The notes beneath the pieces were generated by a model. The model did no database searches and was not told where the DNA came from. It worked only from the letters and a program-made list of their open reading frames with translations. A program made the position numbers and the translations under genes. A stretch of DNA of 36,353 nucleotides from an uncultured Oscillospiraceae bacterium (lineage in GTDB: Bacteria; Bacillota; Clostridia; Oscillospirales; Acutalibacteraceae): the NCBI GenBank assembly GCA_958366985.1, contig CATXDC010000019.1:1-36353 (forward strand), in the 5' to 3' direction. This document shows positions 23,375-30,748 of this stretch, piece after piece (the stretch's first letter is position 1; each line of letters starts with the position of its first letter).

Positions 23375-23403
23375 ATTATACATAAAAAATGCTTGTTAGT
23401 AAA
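23375..23403 (-). promoter_or_regulatory. Promoter of the GH35 gene, locating its start
   Basis: Minus strand TTTACT (23398-23403), 17 bases, TATAAT (23375-23380). Transcription should begin near 23368, which excludes the upstream ATG at 23383 and supports the TTG start. Confidence 0.7.
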
Positions 23404-23624
23404 GGAAAAACAATTGAATTTATTGTATTTTTATGTCTTTTTTATGTATATTTTTTGTGCTTTTCGACTTAAAAGAAAATAAACGAATTCTATCAGATAA
23501 TCATGATATTCAGAAGATGAAATTGTTTTGTTTTTGTTTTAAAAGTAAAATAAAATAAGAGTGTATAAATGTTAAATTAAAGTATATTTCATGATAACTC
23601 TGTGAAAATTTAAGTGTTTAGCCG
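23404..23624. other. A/T-rich gene-free stretch
   Basis: Very A/T-rich DNA between the divergent beta-galactosidase and GNAT promoters. I see no open reading frame of coding quality, no structured RNA and no strong repeat here. Confidence 0.6.
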
Positions 23625-23653
23625 TTGATAAAACAATAAATATAAGTTACAAT
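23625..23653 (+). promoter_or_regulatory. Promoter of the GNAT gene
   Basis: TTGATA (23625-23630), 17 bases, TACAAT (23648-23653), about 115 bases ahead of the start codon. A CCAG/CTGG dyad follows in the leader. Confidence 0.55.
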
Positions 23654-23772
23654 CCAGTTATAAATAATCTGGACTTTGCGGTATTTTTCGCATGTGAATT
23701 TTTATAGCGATATGAAGCGGAAAATAGTGAATGGTTTTGATATTAAAAACAAATTATAATTGAGGTAACTAT

Positions 23773-24270
23773 ATGGGGTACTTAATCAGAAAAGCACAAT
23801 CAGGTGACGAGTCAGATTTGGCATACATACAAACTGAAAGCTGGAAAGCCGCATTTAAAAATATTCTATCAGATGAAATACTGCAAAAAACTACTGATAT
23901 AAATCGTGCCACAGCTATGTATAAGCGGTCGCTGGATGAAGACATTGGAAATGGTTACATTCTTGAAGTAAACAGTAAACCCCATTGCATAGCTTGGTGG
24001 GATAACGCAAGAGATAAGGATATGCCGGGATATGCAGAACTTATCTGTATTCATAGTTTACAGGATAACTGGAGAAAAGGCTACGGAACAAAAATGATGG
24101 AAAGGGTGTTAGCTGATATTAAGGCTTCCGGATACAGTAAAGTAATGCTTTGGGTTTTTACGGAAAATAATAGAGCAAGAAAATTCTATGAATCTTGCGG
24201 GTTTGTTACACACGGAAAGGTTAAGCCGGGTTTTGGAACTCAGGAAATATGTTACGAGAAAGATTTGTGA
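23773..24270 (+). CDS. GNAT family N-acetyltransferase
   Basis: 165 residues, one GNAT fold. Motif A, which holds acetyl-CoA, is visible as NWRKGYGTKMMERVLAD near residues 97-113, and motif B as WVFTENNRARKFYESCGF near 135-152. The substrate (antibiotic, peptide or small amine) cannot be told. Start ATG 23773 follows TTGAGG. It has a separate promoter and no operon partner. Confidence 0.88.
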   Translation: MGYLIRKAQSGDESDLAYIQTESWKAAFKNILSDEILQKTTDINRATAMYKRSLDEDIGNGYILEVNSKPHCIAWWDNARDKDMPGYAELICIHSLQDNWRKGYGTKMMERVLADIKASGYSKVMLWVFTENNRARKFYESCGFVTHGKVKPGFGTQEICYEKDL

Positions 24271-24408
24271 ATTTTATTTATTGATAGTTTGCTGTATTAG
24301 TTAAAGTTTATAATTGTATTTTTTCTGAAAAAATTTTAAAAAATTTTTAAAACCCATGCAATAAAACGCATATGCCATGCATTATATTGTCAGAAAGGAC
24401 AAAAGCTT

Positions 24409-25002
24409 ATGTTTTTATTTTTATCTTTATCCATGCCGGCTGAGATAAAGAGCATAACCGCCGAGGCGTCGAAGCTCAGCGATGAGCTCATAGCCAAAAC
24501 GGGAGAGGGCGACAGCGAGGCATTCAGACTTCTCTATTCTCTCACCGATAAAGCGGTATACGGCTTTATCCTGTCTATACTGAAAAATCACCATGACGCA
24601 GAGGACGTTATGCAGGATACCTACATTAAAATAAGGGAATGTGCACATCTTTATAAGCCGATGGGTAAGCCAATGGCTTGGGTATTCACAATAGCACGCA
24701 ACTGTGCATTGATGAAAATCCGCCAAAAGAAGAAGCTAGTGGAGCTTACACCACGTGAGGATGTGGACGAAGACGGATTTGATCAGGTATCCGACCTGGA
24801 AGACCGCCTTGTGCTTGAGGGAGCATTTACTATATTGAGCGATACTGAAAGACAGATTGTAATGCTTCATGCAGTTTCCGGAATAAAGCACCGAGAGATT
24901 GCAATGATACTCGAATTACCGCTTTCCACGGTTTTATCAAAATATGCAAGGGCGCTTTCAAAGCTGAAAAAGCATCTTGAAAATACAGAAAGGAGAAGTT
25001 AG
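24409..25002 (+). CDS. ECF-type RNA polymerase sigma factor
   Basis: 197 residues, start ATG 24409 with AAAGGA upstream. Region 2 includes HHDAEDVMQDTYIKIRE (core binding and -10 recognition) and region 4 ends with KHREIAMILELPLSTVLSKYARALSKL, a helix-turn-helix for the -35. There is no region 1 or 3, as expected for the ECF class. The gene directly upstream of an RsgI-like membrane anti-sigma factor should be held inactive by it until a signal arrives. The gap to the anti-sigma start is one base. The target regulon is unknown. Confidence 0.92.
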   Translation: MFLFLSLSMPAEIKSITAEASKLSDELIAKTGEGDSEAFRLLYSLTDKAVYGFILSILKNHHDAEDVMQDTYIKIRECAHLYKPMGKPMAWVFTIARNCALMKIRQKKKLVELTPREDVDEDGFDQVSDLEDRLVLEGAFTILSDTERQIVMLHAVSGIKHREIAMILELPLSTVLSKYARALSKLKKHLENTERRS

Positions 25003-25003
25003 G

Positions 25004-26443
25004 ATGACAAATAGAGAAATAGAAGCAAGACTTAAAAGAGCAGTATCCGAAACTACTCCCGATGTACTTGAAAAGGTGATGTCCGCTGACGTCGTAAAAG
25101 ACGAAAGGATGGCGAACATAATGCCAATGAATAGTAATAAGAAAAAATTAGCAGGAAAGATAATTGCCGCCTGTGCGGCCATCGCCATAGTTTTCAGCGG
25201 CGCCGCATTTTTCGCAGGCAATGCAAGGCCTGAATCCAAAATTACAATAGATGTAAATCCCAGTGTTGAGATTATAACCGGAAAGACCGACAGAGTAAAA
25301 GACGTAAAGCCTCTTAACGAAGATGGCGAGGCCATTATAGACGGTATGGACTTCAAAGATACAGATATGGATGTTGTAGTCAATGCCCTTATAGGCTCCA
25401 TGGCTCAGAAAGGATATCTCACTGAGGTCAAAAATGAAAACGTACTTGTAAGCGTTCAGAATGACGATGCAGCAAAAGCAGAAAAAATCCGTCAGCAGGT
25501 TGTAGGTAATGTAAGAAAAGCTCTCAGCGACAACAATGTTTCCGCAACTGTTTTCAATCAGGTTGTAACTGATGATAAATCCGCTGAAGATCTTGTTAAG
25601 CAGTATGGTATTTCTTATGGTAAGGCGGTTTTCATCAGTCAGCTTTTGACCATTGCCCCCGACCTTGACGCAAAGGCACTTTCTGAAATGACAATTTCTG
25701 AAATAGCAGCTCTTGTTGAAAGCAAAAATATCGATATAAGCAAGATTATCCGCTACGAATACGATGACAGCATCCATGAGAATATCGAAGATGCCATCGA
25801 GGACTGGAATGAGCAGGACAATGCCCTTGTTTCACAGGAGGATTATATCGGAAGAGAAGCTGCACTTTACTCAGCACTTAAACATGCAGGTGTAACAGCT
25901 GATAAAGCTACGGGAATCAGTGTAAAACTTGACGTTGACGAAGACGGTGTAGAGTACGATGTTGAGTTCCGTGCAAACGGCAAAGAGTATGAGTATGAAA
26001 TCAACGCATTGACCGGTAAGATAAAGCATTTCGAGTCAGAAATAGATAAAGATAATGACTATGATGACAGAGATGACAGGGACGATAAGGATGATGACGA
26101 TGACGACGATACAGTCACTACAAAGCCCACATCGTCTTCCACGCAGCCTTCAGCAGGTACAGCACTTATCGGCGTTGAAAAGGCCAAGGCAGCAGCTTTC
26201 AATCACGCAGGAGTTTCGGCTTCCGGAGTAAAGGTTATCTCCGCTGAGCTTGAGCGTGACGATGGAGTTACAAAGTATGATATCGAGTTTGTTTCAGGTA
26301 AATGGGAATATGACTATGATATCAACGCTGTCACCGGAGCGGTTATTTCAATGAGCAAGGAGCTCTATGACGATAAGCAGGATGACAAAAACGACATCGA
26401 TGACCGTTACGACGATGACAAAGATGACGGAAGAGATGACTGA
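25004..26443 (+). CDS. RsgI-like transmembrane anti-sigma factor with two PepSY domains and Asp-rich linkers
   Basis: 479 residues from ATG 25004, with AAAGGAG ahead; a TTG start at 24977 lies within the sigma gene and is unlikely. A cytoplasmic N-terminal 49 residues should bind the sigma factor, followed by a membrane segment at about 50-71 and the RsgI-type motif TIDVNPSVEI (81-90). In RsgI proteins the Asn-Pro bond of this motif is a self-cleavage site and starts regulated proteolysis (established family knowledge). Outside the cell lie an alpha-helical region, PepSY domains at about 283-346 and 390-455, and highly acidic linkers (residues 349-369 and the C-terminus) that look calcium- or cation-binding. 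The sensed signal is unknown. Confidence 0.87.
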   Translation: MTNREIEARLKRAVSETTPDVLEKVMSADVVKDERMANIMPMNSNKKKLAGKIIAACAAIAIVFSGAAFFAGNARPESKITIDVNPSVEIITGKTDRVKDVKPLNEDGEAIIDGMDFKDTDMDVVVNALIGSMAQKGYLTEVKNENVLVSVQNDDAAKAEKIRQQVVGNVRKALSDNNVSATVFNQVVTDDKSAEDLVKQYGISYGKAVFISQLLTIAPDLDAKALSEMTISEIAALVESKNIDISKIIRYEYDDSIHENIEDAIEDWNEQDNALVSQEDYIGREAALYSALKHAGVTADKATGISVKLDVDEDGVEYDVEFRANGKEYEYEINALTGKIKHFESEIDKDNDYDDRDDRDDKDDDDDDDTVTTKPTSSSTQPSAGTALIGVEKAKAAAFNHAGVSASGVKVISAELERDDGVTKYDIEFVSGKWEYDYDINAVTGAVISMSKELYDDKQDDKNDIDDRYDDDKDDGRDD

Positions 26444-26517
26444 TATTTAATTAATCGATTCCGACAACATAGGAAGTCAGATATGTTTTCCTATAATGAA
26501 AATTGGTAAACAGATTC

Positions 26518-26547
26518 ACAGCGGCGGGGTAAAATCCCTGCCGCTGT
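26518..26547 (+). terminator. Rho-independent terminator of the sigma/RsgI-like operon
   Basis: 8-bp stem ACAGCGGC / GCCGCTGT with a 14-base loop that can pair internally (GGG/CCC), followed by TTTTTATG. Located 75 bases after the anti-sigma stop. Confidence 0.85.
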
Positions 26548-26585
26548 TTTTATGCTCAAAAGCCGAAAAAATGTTAAAATTGATG

Positions 26586-26613
26586 TGAGACTTTTTATGT
26601 TTTTATACGACTA
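26586..26613 (+). promoter_or_regulatory. Candidate ECF-type promoter of the second sigma locus
   Basis: TGAGAC (26586-26591), 16-base T-rich spacer, CGACTA (26608-26613). This resembles ECF promoters with a GAAAC-like -35, T-rich spacer and CGTCTAA-like -10, rather than a sigma-A promoter, and suggests autoregulation by one of the two sigma factors. Confidence 0.5.
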
Positions 26614-26659
26614 ATAAGTGAAAGGGTCAAAAAGAACCATTTCAGAAAGGAGAAAATCA

Positions 26660-27217
26660 ATGGATAACGGTGCAAGTAGCTACCGCCGTTTCCTTGATGG
26701 TGATGACAAAGGGATCGCTGAAATCGTTGGAGATTATAAAGACGGTCTTATTCTTTATTTGAACGGTTACGTTAATAATATTTTCATTGCTGAGGAATTG
26801 ACGGAGGATACATTTTTTCGGCTTATGACAAAAAAACCGAGATATTCGGGCAAAAGCACATTCAAATCCTGGTTGTATGCCATAGGGCGAAATGTGGCAG
26901 TTGATTATATGAGGCATAATTCCAAACTGCTCAATACACCTATTGAAGATATGGAAAACTATTTGAGCGAGGCAGAAAGCCTTGAACAATCTTATATAAA
27001 GGAAGAGAGAAAAATCGAAGTCCATAAAGCCCTTTCGGAGCTCGATACAGATTACAGGGCAATTCTTTGGCTTGTATATTTTGAAGGGTTTTCCAATAAA
27101 GAAGCGGCAACAGCATTGAAAAAGAATGACCGCCAAATTAAAAATCTCCTTTATCGGGCGAAGCAGTCTTTGAAATCAAAACTTGAAAAGGAGGGCTTTG
27201 TTTATGAAGAGTTGTGA
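26660..27217 (+). CDS. ECF-type RNA polymerase sigma factor (second locus)
   Basis: 185 residues from ATG 26660, preceded by GAAAGGAG; the longer reading from 26618 lacks a ribosome binding site. Region 2 shows IAEELTEDTFFRLM and FKSWLYAIGRNVAVDYMRH. Region 4 shows DYRAILWLVYFEGFSNKEAATALKKNDRQIKNLLYRAKQSLKSKL. It is only distantly similar to the first sigma factor, so this is not a recent duplication. It overlaps the next gene by 14 bases, which couples its synthesis to that of the probable anti-sigma partner. Confidence 0.92.
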   Translation: MDNGASSYRRFLDGDDKGIAEIVGDYKDGLILYLNGYVNNIFIAEELTEDTFFRLMTKKPRYSGKSTFKSWLYAIGRNVAVDYMRHNSKLLNTPIEDMENYLSEAESLEQSYIKEERKIEVHKALSELDTDYRAILWLVYFEGFSNKEAATALKKNDRQIKNLLYRAKQSLKSKLEKEGFVYEEL

Positions 27218-27968
27218 TGATATGGTAAACAGCCTGCTGGAACGCAGGGAGCAGTATGTTGCAAAGCAGAAACATAAAAGAAAAGTAATTATCCGTACAG
27301 CGTCGGTGTGCTGTATATGTGTTGCTGTGTTATTGAGCTTCGGTGTGTGGCAAAGGGGAACACTTGAAAAAACACCGCCTGTCATTGCGGGAGAAAACGG
27401 ATATACTGATCGCAATGAGACAACCGACAGTACAAATTCACAATCATCTCAAGGCGGCAGTACCGGGTCGAGCAGTGATTCCTCTGTAACTGCAAATGCC
27501 GATGCTGGAAATTATCCTAATAATTACATCTATGACGGCAACAAAAAAACTGTAATTTCTTCGTTTGATGTAAAGGGAGTCCCCTCCGCTTCATATGCAG
27601 TGCCCGAAAACGGCGAATTTGCTTTTTCAATACCGCTGCGGGAGGCTATGAATAAATACGGAAACAGTGTTCTGTATCGTGTAATAATTGATGTGTTCAG
27701 TGACAAAGAACAACTGCCTCCTGACAGCAGCGGGGTAAAAGAAGAGTGCGAAAGACTTTCAAACATCGGATATACCACCGCCTACGAAACTTATTTTGAC
27801 GGCGAAACATATCATTATTTATTTACTGTACACGCAAGTTACGAGGAGCTGGAAGCCTTTGCCGCAAATGAAGAATATGGTTATTTTATGACCCTGTACG
27901 ATGAGAGTACCAATGACATGGAAAACTCCCCGACAGCAGTATATAATTATAATGCTCACGCTGAATAA
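27204..27968 (+). CDS. Single-pass membrane protein, probable anti-sigma partner of the second ECF factor
   Basis: 254 residues from ATG 27204 (AAAAGGAGGG eight bases upstream). A short cytoplasmic N-terminus (DDMVNSLLERREQYVAKQKHKR) comes before one membrane helix at about residues 27-47. A Ser/Thr/Gly-rich linker (about 68-95) leads to an extracytoplasmic domain of about 150 residues that I do not recognise. The N-terminus is too short for a zinc anti-sigma domain (no HxxxCxxC). The role as an anti-sigma factor is inferred from gene order, overlap and topology; the domain could also be a sensor. No lipobox. Confidence 0.72.
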   Translation: MKSCDDMVNSLLERREQYVAKQKHKRKVIIRTASVCCICVAVLLSFGVWQRGTLEKTPPVIAGENGYTDRNETTDSTNSQSSQGGSTGSSSDSSVTANADAGNYPNNYIYDGNKKTVISSFDVKGVPSASYAVPENGEFAFSIPLREAMNKYGNSVLYRVIIDVFSDKEQLPPDSSGVKEECERLSNIGYTTAYETYFDGETYHYLFTVHASYEELEAFAANEEYGYFMTLYDESTNDMENSPTAVYNYNAHAE

Positions 27969-28090
27969 ATTAAAATGTATATAGTACGGTAAAATTTGAC
28001 GCAATTCCTTTTTTCTTAATCCAAAAATTTCTTACTTTTCAGTATAAATAATACTCATAAACCACAATTTAACAAAAACTACAAAATTCA

Positions 28091-28119
28091 TTGAAAAAAA
28101 CAAATAAATATAGTAATAT
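28091..28119 (+). promoter_or_regulatory. Possible promoter of the NhaC-type gene
   Basis: TTGAAA (28091-28096), 17 bases, TAATAT (28114-28119), within A/T-rich DNA. Weak -10, so tentative. Confidence 0.35.
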
Positions 28120-28166
28120 ATTATTCTATACTTATTAAAGTTAAATTGTACGGGGAGTGGAAGAGA

Positions 28167-29525
28167 ATGGACAAGAAAAAAGGAAAAGCGGAAAAGGGCA
28201 ATGTAGCGGCGCTTCTGCCCATTGCCGTATTTTTGGTGCTTTTTGCCGTAATCGGAATTGTTTCAGGTGACTTTTACAGTATGCCTGCGATTGTAGGCTT
28301 TGTAGTAGCTTTGATTGTGGCTTTGCTTCAAAACAGAAAGCTTAACTTTGAAGAAAAAATGGCGGTTTTTGCAAGAGGCGCAGGAGATACCAATGTAGTT
28401 ACTATGATACTCATTTTCATTTTTGCAGGTGCTTTCAGCGGAATCGTCAAAGCCGCCGGCGGTGTGGAAAGTACAGTTAATTTCGGACTTTCTGTTTTGC
28501 CCTCGGGTCTTGCAGTGCTTGGTGTATTTGTAATAGGCTGTTTTATTTCAACCTCTATGGGAACATCTGTTGGAACAATTACCGCCCTTACACCTATTGC
28601 AGTTGGTATTTCTGCAAAAACAGGTATGCCCATTGCACTGTGTGTAGGTGCCGTAGTGTGCGGAGCAATGTTCGGCGACAATCTTTCCATGATTTCAGAT
28701 ACAACTATTGCAGCCTGCCGTACTCAGGGCTGTGAGATGAAGGATAAATTCAAGCAGAATTTTCTCATTGTTCTTCCTGCTGCAATAATAACCGTAGTGC
28801 TTCTTGTGCTTAAAGCAAGCGGCGGAAATTATTCAGTTCAGGGTGATTTGTCCTATAACTTTTTCCAGATTCTTCCATATCTGATAGTTTTGGTAGGCGC
28901 TTTGATAGGATTTAACGTATTTGTAGTTCTCGGCAGCGGTATAGTGGCTTCCGCAATTGTGGGAATACTCATTGTGCAAAAATTCACATTCCTCGAAATG
29001 TTTAAAATTCTCGGCGACGGCATAATGTCCATGTACGATATTTCAATAATCTCCCTTATTGTGGCAGGAGTCGTATCCCTTGTAAAGGAGAACGGAGGAA
29101 TACAGTTTATCCTCAATGCAATTCGCTCAAGAGTTCGCACTACAAGGGGAGCAGAGCTTGGAATTGCCGGACTTGCCTCCCTTGTGGATATCTGCACTGC
29201 AAATAATACCATCGCCATAGTTATAGCAGCTCCCATAGCTAAGGAAATCGGCGACGAATACGGAGTGAAAAACAAAACCGTTGCATCACTTCTTGATATA
29301 TTTACCTCGGTTTTCCAGGGAATTATCCCTTACGGCGCACAGCTTCTTACAGCTGCAAGCCTTGCCGCTATTACTCCCGTTGAAATAATACCAAATCTTT
29401 ATTATCCCATACTCATGGGCGTTTCGGCACTTGTGTTTATTATTTTCAAAATACTTCCCGGACAGAGAAAAGAAATGAGAAAAGCCGCGGCTGCGGAAAA
29501 AGAAGCTGTAAACGGCGATAAATAA
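28167..29525 (+). CDS. NhaC-type Na+/H+ antiporter family protein
   Basis: 452 residues from ATG 28167, behind ACGGGGAGTGG; a TTG at 28146 is possible but overlaps that site. About eleven hydrophobic segments. Family motifs near residues 130-200: STSMGTSVGTITALTPIA and GAVVCGAMFGDNLSMISDTT, which carry the ion-binding Asp/Asn region of NhaC-like carriers. It probably exchanges sodium for protons or an organic cation at the inner membrane; related members swap amino acids or amines, so the substrate is uncertain. Single-gene transcript ended by the hairpin at 29578-29604. Confidence 0.9.
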   Translation: MDKKKGKAEKGNVAALLPIAVFLVLFAVIGIVSGDFYSMPAIVGFVVALIVALLQNRKLNFEEKMAVFARGAGDTNVVTMILIFIFAGAFSGIVKAAGGVESTVNFGLSVLPSGLAVLGVFVIGCFISTSMGTSVGTITALTPIAVGISAKTGMPIALCVGAVVCGAMFGDNLSMISDTTIAACRTQGCEMKDKFKQNFLIVLPAAIITVVLLVLKASGGNYSVQGDLSYNFFQILPYLIVLVGALIGFNVFVVLGSGIVASAIVGILIVQKFTFLEMFKILGDGIMSMYDISIISLIVAGVVSLVKENGGIQFILNAIRSRVRTTRGAELGIAGLASLVDICTANNTIAIVIAAPIAKEIGDEYGVKNKTVASLLDIFTSVFQGIIPYGAQLLTAASLAAITPVEIIPNLYYPILMGVSALVFIIFKILPGQRKEMRKAAAAEKEAVNGDK

Positions 29526-29577
29526 GTCAAGGCTTTGTATCACTGCAAATCAAATAAAATACCGTAAAAACAAAAAG

Positions 29578-29604
29578 CCGTCTGTACTTTGTAAGTACAG
29601 ACGG
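29578..29604. terminator. Bidirectional terminator between NhaC and the 63-residue membrane protein
   Basis: 12-bp perfect stem CCGTCTGTACTT / AAGTACAGACGG with a TGT loop. Minus strand continues GCTTTTTGTTTTT; plus strand TATTTCG. It serves the two convergent genes. Confidence 0.85.
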
Positions 29605-29622
29605 TATTTCGTTTGTTAAATT

Positions 29623-29814
29623 TTAAGCAACTGTTGTTTCGGAGACGAACTCGTCATCACAGCAGGAGCATGAAACATAGTTCTCATATTCATCATGAGG
29701 GATAGCCTTTTTCTTAGCCATGAACTTATTTACAGCGTAGTAAACGGCTGCGGCTACACCTGCAATTGCAGCGACAACTGCCAGAACCTTTAAGAGCTTT
29801 TTAATGAAATCCAT
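29623..29814 (-). CDS. Small single-pass membrane protein with a Cys/acidic tail
   Basis: 63 residues from ATG 29814 (GGAGG eight bases upstream; the GTG three codons earlier sits in the ribosome binding site). An amphipathic start (MDFIKKLLK) leads into one membrane helix at about 10-29, then a basic stretch (KFMAKKK). The C-terminus VSCSCCDDEFVSE has three clustered Cys residues next to acidic residues, possibly a metal- or redox-active site. The Lys-rich side should stay in the cytoplasm. I do not recognise the family. It is well supported as a gene by its start signal and its terminator. Confidence 0.75.
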   Translation of the reverse strand: MDFIKKLLKVLAVVAAIAGVAAAVYYAVNKFMAKKKAIPHDEYENYVSCSCCDDEFVSETTVA

Positions 29815-30037
29815 AAGAAACACCTCCGTTAATTTCAGTTTTCTTTTGCGTTCAAACTGATTATAAACAACCGGGAATAAAATGTCAATGAATAATCTGT
29901 AAATTGTCTAAATTAAAAAATCTGAGAGCTTTTACATTTATAAGTTTTACCTAAAAACCGACAGAAAAAATTTACAGTTTTTAAACGCCAAAAGAATAAA
30001 TTGTGAAAAATGTATTGGAATTTCTCCTCCGAAACAG
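29815..30037. other. A/T-rich stretch upstream of the 63-residue protein gene
   Basis: No credible gene or structured RNA. It must hold the promoter of the small minus-strand gene, but I could not pick one hexamer pair with confidence. Confidence 0.5.
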
Positions 30038-30043
30038 AAAAAA

Positions 30044-30061
30044 AGCAGCTGTGAAGCTGCT
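30044..30061 (-). terminator. Rho-independent terminator of the 87-residue protein gene
   Basis: AGCAGCT-GTGA-AGCTGCT hairpin flanked by A7 on the left (TTTTTTT on the minus strand) and T6 on the right, so it can work in both directions. Confidence 0.85.
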
Positions 30062-30122
30062 TTTTTCTGTTATATAAATGCAGTTATAAAAGAGGATAAT
30101 TCAAATTGATTTTTGCAAAAAC

Positions 30123-30386
30123 TTAAGCCGCTCTGCCGGAATCAGAACCTGTGCTTACTGCTCTGCGTCTTTTGATTGTCAGGGGCTTTGTGTTGCTTGA
30201 AACGGAAACCGTGTCGTTAGTTTTTTCAGCAGCTTTAACCTTACGCGAAGAGATAATAGCCTTTGCAATAGAATGAGCAAGCTTGTCTTCAAACTCGATA
30301 ACTTTCTCTTCATGCATATATCCGAAAACCAGCAGTCCTCCTGCGACCAGTGCAAATATTATTGTTAAAACAGATCCTGTTGCCAT
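30123..30386 (-). CDS. Small single-pass membrane protein behind a LexA-type (SOS) promoter
   Basis: 87 residues; ATG 30386 with TAGGAGG eight bases upstream. One N-terminal membrane helix (about residues 4-23, ILTIIF-like then GLLVFGY), followed by a charged helical stretch (HEEKVIEFEDKLAHSIAKAII, 25-45) and a basic, Ser/Thr-rich tail (LTIKRRRAVSTGSDSGRAA). No LysM or other domain is seen. It resembles in layout the small SOS-induced membrane proteins that stop division in other bacteria (YneA, SidA), but there is no sequence match to them that I can point to. Regulation: full-consensus promoter with two LexA-box-like sites (see separate entries). Single-gene transcript. Confidence 0.8.
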   Translation of the reverse strand: MATGSVLTIIFALVAGGLLVFGYMHEEKVIEFEDKLAHSIAKAIISSRKVKAAEKTNDTVSVSSNTKPLTIKRRRAVSTGSDSGRAA

Positions 30387-30415
30387 AATGCAGACCTCCT
30401 AAATGAACATTCGGT

Positions 30416-30427
30416 GAACATTTGTTC
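30416..30427. promoter_or_regulatory. LexA/SOS box between promoter and start codon
   Basis: GAAC-ATTT-GTTC, a perfect GAACN4GTTC dyad matching the Gram-positive LexA (DinR) box (CGAACRNRYGTTYC). It lies in the leader just after the transcription start. Confidence 0.72.
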
Positions 30428-30443
30428 CTCACTTACAATTGGT

Positions 30444-30471
30444 ATTATACCACACCAAAATCAAATGTCAA
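30444..30471 (-). promoter_or_regulatory. Full-consensus promoter of the 87-residue protein gene
   Basis: Minus strand TTGACA (30466-30471), 16-base spacer, TATAAT (30444-30449). Both hexamers are perfect, so tight repression would be needed to keep the gene off. Confidence 0.85.
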
Positions 30472-30483
30472 TACAAATGTTCG
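30470..30483. promoter_or_regulatory. Second, degenerate LexA-box-like site overlapping the -35
   Basis: AATACAAATGTTCG: one half (GTTCG) is perfect and the other (TAC for AAC) is partial, about 11 of 14 positions of the box. It touches the -35 hexamer. Confidence 0.5.
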
Positions 30484-30500
30484 ACATTTTTCACCTCAGA

Positions 30501-30547
30501 GTCCCATTATCGGGACTTTGGATGAAAAAGTTTTTGAAAACTTTTTC
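30501..30547. repeat. Two inverted repeats of the dispersed intergenic type
   Basis: GTCCC-ATTATC-GGGAC at 30501-30515, then 11-bp arms GAAAAAGTTTT / AAAACTTTTTC with a TG loop at 30524-30547. No gene lies in 30484-30720. It recalls the palindrome cluster at 16294-16394 in arrangement rather than sequence. Confidence 0.5.
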
Positions 30548-30721
30548 TGGCATAAGAATATCACAATATATGGAAAAAGTCAAGCAATAAGTAACAACAT
30601 ATTGGGTTTACCTATGTTAAAGAGTATATTTCAGAACAATATTAGTAACCTAAATTAGTATATTTTAAGTCTAAAATATAGACAAACGTCAAACAAAGAA
30701 GTCTTTAATTGCAAAAAAATA

Positions 30722-30741
30722 AGGCGTTCAATCGAACGCCT
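30722..30741 (-). terminator. Rho-independent terminator of the yebC-like gene
   Basis: 8-bp stem AGGCGTTC / GAACGCCT, loop AATC, followed on the minus strand by TATTTTTTTGC. Confidence 0.88.
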
Positions 30742-30748
30742 CTTTTTA

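Noticed and set aside
30402..30415. Third LexA box (GAACATTCGGTG) in the SOS-type leader
   Set aside because: Only one half-site matches; the second half is not GTTC.
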